In this document: piece by piece, positions 60,501 through 64,000 of the stretch
Position numbering within the stretch: position 1 is the stretch's first letter
How the letters are laid out: each line of letters opens with the position of its first letter
Source: Amoebidium appalachense
Taxonomy: Eukaryota; Ichthyosporea
DNA: 64,000 nt
Direction of reading: 5' to 3'
Assembly (NCBI GenBank): GCA_963693365.1
Contig: CAVNZM010000008.1
Coordinates: 3,534,001 to 3,598,000 of the forward strand
Translations under genes and position numbers: made by a program
The notes under the pieces: model-generated
The model's input: the letters and a program-made list of their open reading frames with translations, nothing else
The model's database searches: none
What the model was told of the DNA's origin: nothing

Positions 60501-61906
60501 GCGCACTGTGGATGTTAGTGGATGTGGTGTGTAGATGGGTATGGAAAAAGAATGGGGGGGGGGGGGGGGGGGGAGGGGCAGGATAGAGAGAGAAGGGAAG
60601 TTCGGAATGGATACTTGGCAAGGGGCTTGACACCAGATTGTTTATCCGTGTCCGTGTTGTAATTCATGTGTATGGGTGAATGATGCGTGCACTTGTGTGT
60701 GTGTGTGGGTGTGGGTGTGTGTGTGTGTGTGTTTGTGTGTGCGTGTGTGTAAGGGTGTATTATACTTCCTTTCATGCAATTTCACCAAAGTGCATGTGTA
60801 TTGGGATCTGGGTTTGTACTGCACGGCTGGTTGCATGTTTTTGGCCTAAACAGACCCGTTATGCGGAGCAAAAAGGCGGTGGTGGTGGGGGTAGGTTGGA
60901 AGGGGTGTTGTGGGGGGGGGGGGGAGGGAGGAAGTGGAGGACTGGAGGGGGGAGGTGGGAGGTGGGGGGGGGGGGGGGGGGGGGGGGATGTTGCTTAGAA
61001 AGGCGGCCATGAAAGGCAAGCACAACAGAATGAATAAGTGTTTACAACGTTGAAAAAACACAAAAGAGACCTTCAACAATTCAGGATTGGAATAGTGGTG
61101 GAAGGAGGGGAAGGGGGGGGAGGGGGGAGGTTCGTGTTGGCCCTGTGTTTTTGTGTGTGTGTGTGTGTGTGTGCGCGCGCGCGCGTGTGCACGCGCGCTC
61201 TCGCGCCGTGTTTATGGTGCCTAAAGAGTACATCAAGCAACTTGAGACCAAAGAAAACGTGCATCATTCAATCAGAAATGAACGGCATGCCCCATGTTCA
61301 TCCAAATTCCCATGCCAAGTCCCTTGCGCATACTATGATCATGGACCGGAAATGCCATGCTACATGTGTAATTCTTTAGACAATTCACATGTAACTTGTT
61401 CTTTTCGAGAGTTTGCAACGTGTTGGAAGCTTGTGATAGCATGTCCAAAGTGAGTCTGATTATGTGGTACCCAGTTTCTTCACATGAATCAATAAACACG
61501 CCCAGTTTTTTTCACATGAATCAAGAATATTCATTCACCAAGGCACAGTAGACTTTCTTTACAGAAGACCATGGGTAGAAAACGAGCAACAAAATACTCT
61601 TAGCAACCAATTGAAAAACCAGGGTTTGCTTCCACGCATCTGAGAAGCCTTTTGGATGCACCAAGACCACCTTTGCCCCACCAAACACGTCTTTGTGATA
61701 GCAGTGCAAGACACTGCATGTCCTGATTTTTTCCACTTGAAAGAGGGCATACAAACAGTTAAGAAGTAAGATCTCACCCACAAACCCCAAAGTTCCGAAT
61801 CCGAACCACCCATTTTTTTAAAAAAAAACTCACCAGCCACCAAATGGAGAAGTAGTTGAAGTACCAAGAAGATGGCCCTCGGTCTGTTTGAAAATGTTGA
61901 CGCCAT
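57552..61906 (-). CDS. Secreted Thr/Cys-rich (mucin-like) protein, three exons
   Basis: Exons (minus): 1 61834-61906; 2 59755-60458; 3 57552-58637. Donors gtgagt and gtaaga and CAG acceptors join in exact phase to give 1863 nt, 620 residues. Exon 1 is a signal peptide (about residues 1-24, hydrophobic AIFLVLQLLLHLVA). Then come an acidic Glu/Ser stretch, a basic patch (RFRRF, about 60-64), a CC-rich module (about 73-126, repeats such as CNSCC and CPGC), a long Thr-rich region with recurrent TGDPVT and RPTT-type repeats with spaced Cys, and an acidic C-terminus (about 560-620). No transmembrane or GPI signal is seen. It is probably an O-glycosylated wall or extracellular-matrix protein; family not recognised. 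Introns hold C- and G-runs and TG repeats. Additional small exons in intron 1 cannot be excluded. Confidence 0.82.
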
Positions 61907-63350
61907 GTTGACTTGTAACGGGGCTAACACGCCCCCGGAAATAAAAACAAACAGCCTGAACCCCTCTTGTGAGGTTTTGCCTTGAAGCCAGGTCACGCTG
62001 ATGTTACTACACACCAAAAAAAAAAACTAGGGCTACACAAAACGTGGAACCAAAAAAGAGAGGGTGAAAACTGTGGGGTGTGGACACACAGTCCTTCCGC
62101 TGTGGGGAGAAGACTAAACAGGTACAAAGGGAACACCAAGAGTTTTATGCTACTGTCGACCGACGGTCACCGACCGCAAAGGTGGCGGCAAACTAAAAGG
62201 AAGACATTCCATTGAAGGACAGGCGACCAATATGATCCATTGGAATGCTAGTTTTTTTTATTGACATGTCAACATAAACCGACACTTTTTTGCAACTAGC
62301 TAGGCCACGTTTCAACACAAGACGTGCACGATAATAGGTGAGCGAAATAATTCAGAAACCTTATTTCGTTTCGTTGTTGTTGTTGTAGCTTGTTTAAAAT
62401 AGACATACAGATGTATAATATAATGGCCGTTTCTCGCCAAAAGCTACCGACCTAATATAGCAGCATGCGTATGTACCCACACCGGTGGGGCGACTGGCTG
62501 CCTGTCGACGTCGGGTGGGTTATGGGTAAGGTGCCAATAAATTTGAAGCCCTGCGTGCCAACGGTTCTAACCGCCGTTAGTTACCATGGCCAGAGGAACA
62601 GGGCGCGGGCAACACATGCTTTTCATGCAACAAAACACAAATAGGGCCATGTAAACTACCACCTTTCAATGTACAACCGCTAGCAACACACTCAATGGCA
62701 GACCATGGGAATCGTGTTGCGTCATTTGAAACAATAGGTGCGGCACTGCTGCAGGCGCATCCGGAGTTGCGGCATGGGTGTGCACACGCGGTACGCCGTG
62801 ATACGCGTGGATATATCGATCGACATCACACGTACCTCATGCAGTCTATGGCAGTTTCATCCCTGGCTCTGCAATATTCAATGTCACAATATATAATGTT
62901 GATATTTGGCATTATAGTTTAATCTGTTGATGGGCCTCTTCTCTCACCTAATAGCTGTGTGCAGTACGGCGCAGGCCCGGGTGTAACGGGTACACAGTGT
63001 GGGCTCTGGATGGAACAGGGTTGTAAAACAAGCTCAACATACAAGAATTTATCGCATTCCGAATGCTGCGATTGGTAAATTGTGCGCCGGGGAATTTATG
63101 CCGTTTGTTTTGATGCGGCACCCAAACTGACCTAAACCACCACTCGCTTTTTACCTTCAGTCTTAACCCACTTGAGGGCGGCGACTGTGTCAACACTTCT
63201 TTTTTTAGCTACCGTGTGACTTAGAACTTTCTTTTCGTCTTTCCTTTTCTCCTTACTCTATTTCAAGCAGAGTACATATCATCAGAAAGGAGAGGTTTTC
63301 GAGTGCAGGTGTTTGGTTTTGAAGGGCCCCCAAGAGGCCAAATATCGAGA
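61907..63350. promoter_or_regulatory. Shared intergenic region between divergent signal-peptide genes
   Basis: 1444 bp separates the ATG at 61906 (minus) from the ATG at 63351 (plus). No clear TATA box is seen on either side. A pyrimidine-rich stretch (about 63195-63270) precedes the plus gene. The region is free of long homopolymers, unlike most spacers here. A bidirectional promoter is inferred from the layout. Confidence 0.45.
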
Positions 63351-63423
63351 ATGGCGTTCACATGGACGCACAGGCACAAGGCCCTGTTCTGGATAGTGCA
63401 GTTGCTGCTGCAGGTTGTGTCAG
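63351..63423 (+). CDS. First exon (signal peptide) of a secreted protein; rest outside window
   Basis: The exon encodes a 24-residue signal peptide (hydrophobic core ALFWIVQLLLQVVS) and ends in phase 1 at a gtaaga donor at 63424. Length (73 nt), phase and sequence match exon 1 of the divergent gene at 61834-61906. Twelve of 25 residues are identical, including QLLL and the final V..G. It is therefore a likely paralogue of the Thr/Cys-rich protein. No second exon is visible before 64000; the intron contains a (TG)n tract. Confidence 0.65.
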
Positions 63424-63845
63424 GTAAGATTCTGGTTCCTGGTGTGCTTGCGAGAGCATGGGGTTTCTTCGTTTTTATACCCTCCCTATGATGGTGTATT
63501 TTTCTTTCCTGCAACAACAAACGTCACTCATATGTGAAGTCAAACACTGCGGCGGCGGTAACTTGGGTGTGAAGTAGGAGACGTTGAAAGACGAGTTTTG
63601 TTTTGTGTTTGGTTGCAATGTTTGATTGATTGATGCGATTATTGTACGGCGTGCGTGTATGTATGTTTATATTGTGCATGTGTCCGTGTCACATTCTGCA
63701 ATTGTACAATGTCACCCCGTGAGAGCTCGAGAATGTTCCTTGGTTTGTGTTGTGATCGGATTTCGTCACCGTGCTGTGTGTGTGCCTAGTCTATGGTTTT
63801 TGGTCTGTGTGTCAACTGTGTGTGTTTGTGTGGGTGGGTGGATGG

Positions 63846-63847
<2 letters not shown>

Positions 63848-63906
<59 letters not shown>
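63848..63906 (+). repeat. (TG)n microsatellite
   Basis: About 29 TG dinucleotides in the first intron of the plus-strand signal-peptide gene. Confidence 0.9.
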
Positions 63907-63908
<2 letters not shown>

Positions 63909-64000
63909 TGTGTGCGTGCGTGTGCGTGTGTGCGTGTGTGTGCGTCTGTTACCGTACGCGCATGTGTGGGTGTACATACACCAAGTGTGTCCAGGTTGTG

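Noticed and set aside
61559-61905. Extended 152-codon frame continuing past the signal peptide at 61834
   Set aside because: It reads through a good gtgagt donor into A-rich DNA; the spliced model joins the CC/Thr-rich exon exactly in phase.

Overview
This window is nuclear DNA from a eukaryote with large, repeat-filled introns. The evidence is GT-AG introns with exact phase, TATA-type promoters, a non-LTR retrotransposon, and a secreted chitinase carrying a fungal-type CBM1 module. An early-diverging fungus, or a fungus-like or ichthyosporean-type opisthokont protist, fits best. I cannot place the species. Coding exons are GC-rich and clean, while introns and spacers are full of poly-G/poly-C, (TG/CA)n, (GA)n and composite microsatellites.

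Layout. 1-2366 (-): GH18 chitinase (signal peptide, Cys module, Thr linkers, CBM1, catalytic domain), broken by a stop and two frameshifts and running off the left edge. 2594-7360 (-): near full-length LINE with ORF1 (coiled coil) and ORF2 (endonuclease plus reverse transcriptase). 8920-35158 (-): trifunctional C1-tetrahydrofolate synthase, reconstructed here as 32 coding exons over 26 kb (2797 exonic nt, about 931 aa). Every junction keeps phase except one 1-nt insertion in exon 15. Many of its introns have a C-tract just after the donor and a CA-repeat just before the acceptor, and several hold copies of a SINE-like repeat that abuts a poly-G run. 39211-40746 (-): intronless multi-pass membrane protein. 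41.7-46.6 kb: microsatellites and a 2.6 kb complex minisatellite. 46959-48056 (-): last three exons of an unrecognised gene. 48.2-56.5 kb: LINE fragments, an inverted repeat, a MITE-like element, a TATA box leading into a dense palindrome array, and a target-site-flanked LINE tail that was later tandemly duplicated. 57552-61906 (-): a three-exon secreted Thr/Cys-rich protein. 63351-63423 (+): first exon of a divergently transcribed gene whose signal peptide resembles that of its neighbour.

Functionally, the window holds one housekeeping one-carbon enzyme, extracellular or cell-wall-type proteins (chitinase and Thr/Cys-rich secreted proteins), one membrane protein and mobile DNA. There is no operon-like coupling. 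The only arrangement suggesting co-regulation is the head-to-head pair at 57.5-63.4 kb. All exon models, counts and similarities were worked out by reading; no database search was run.
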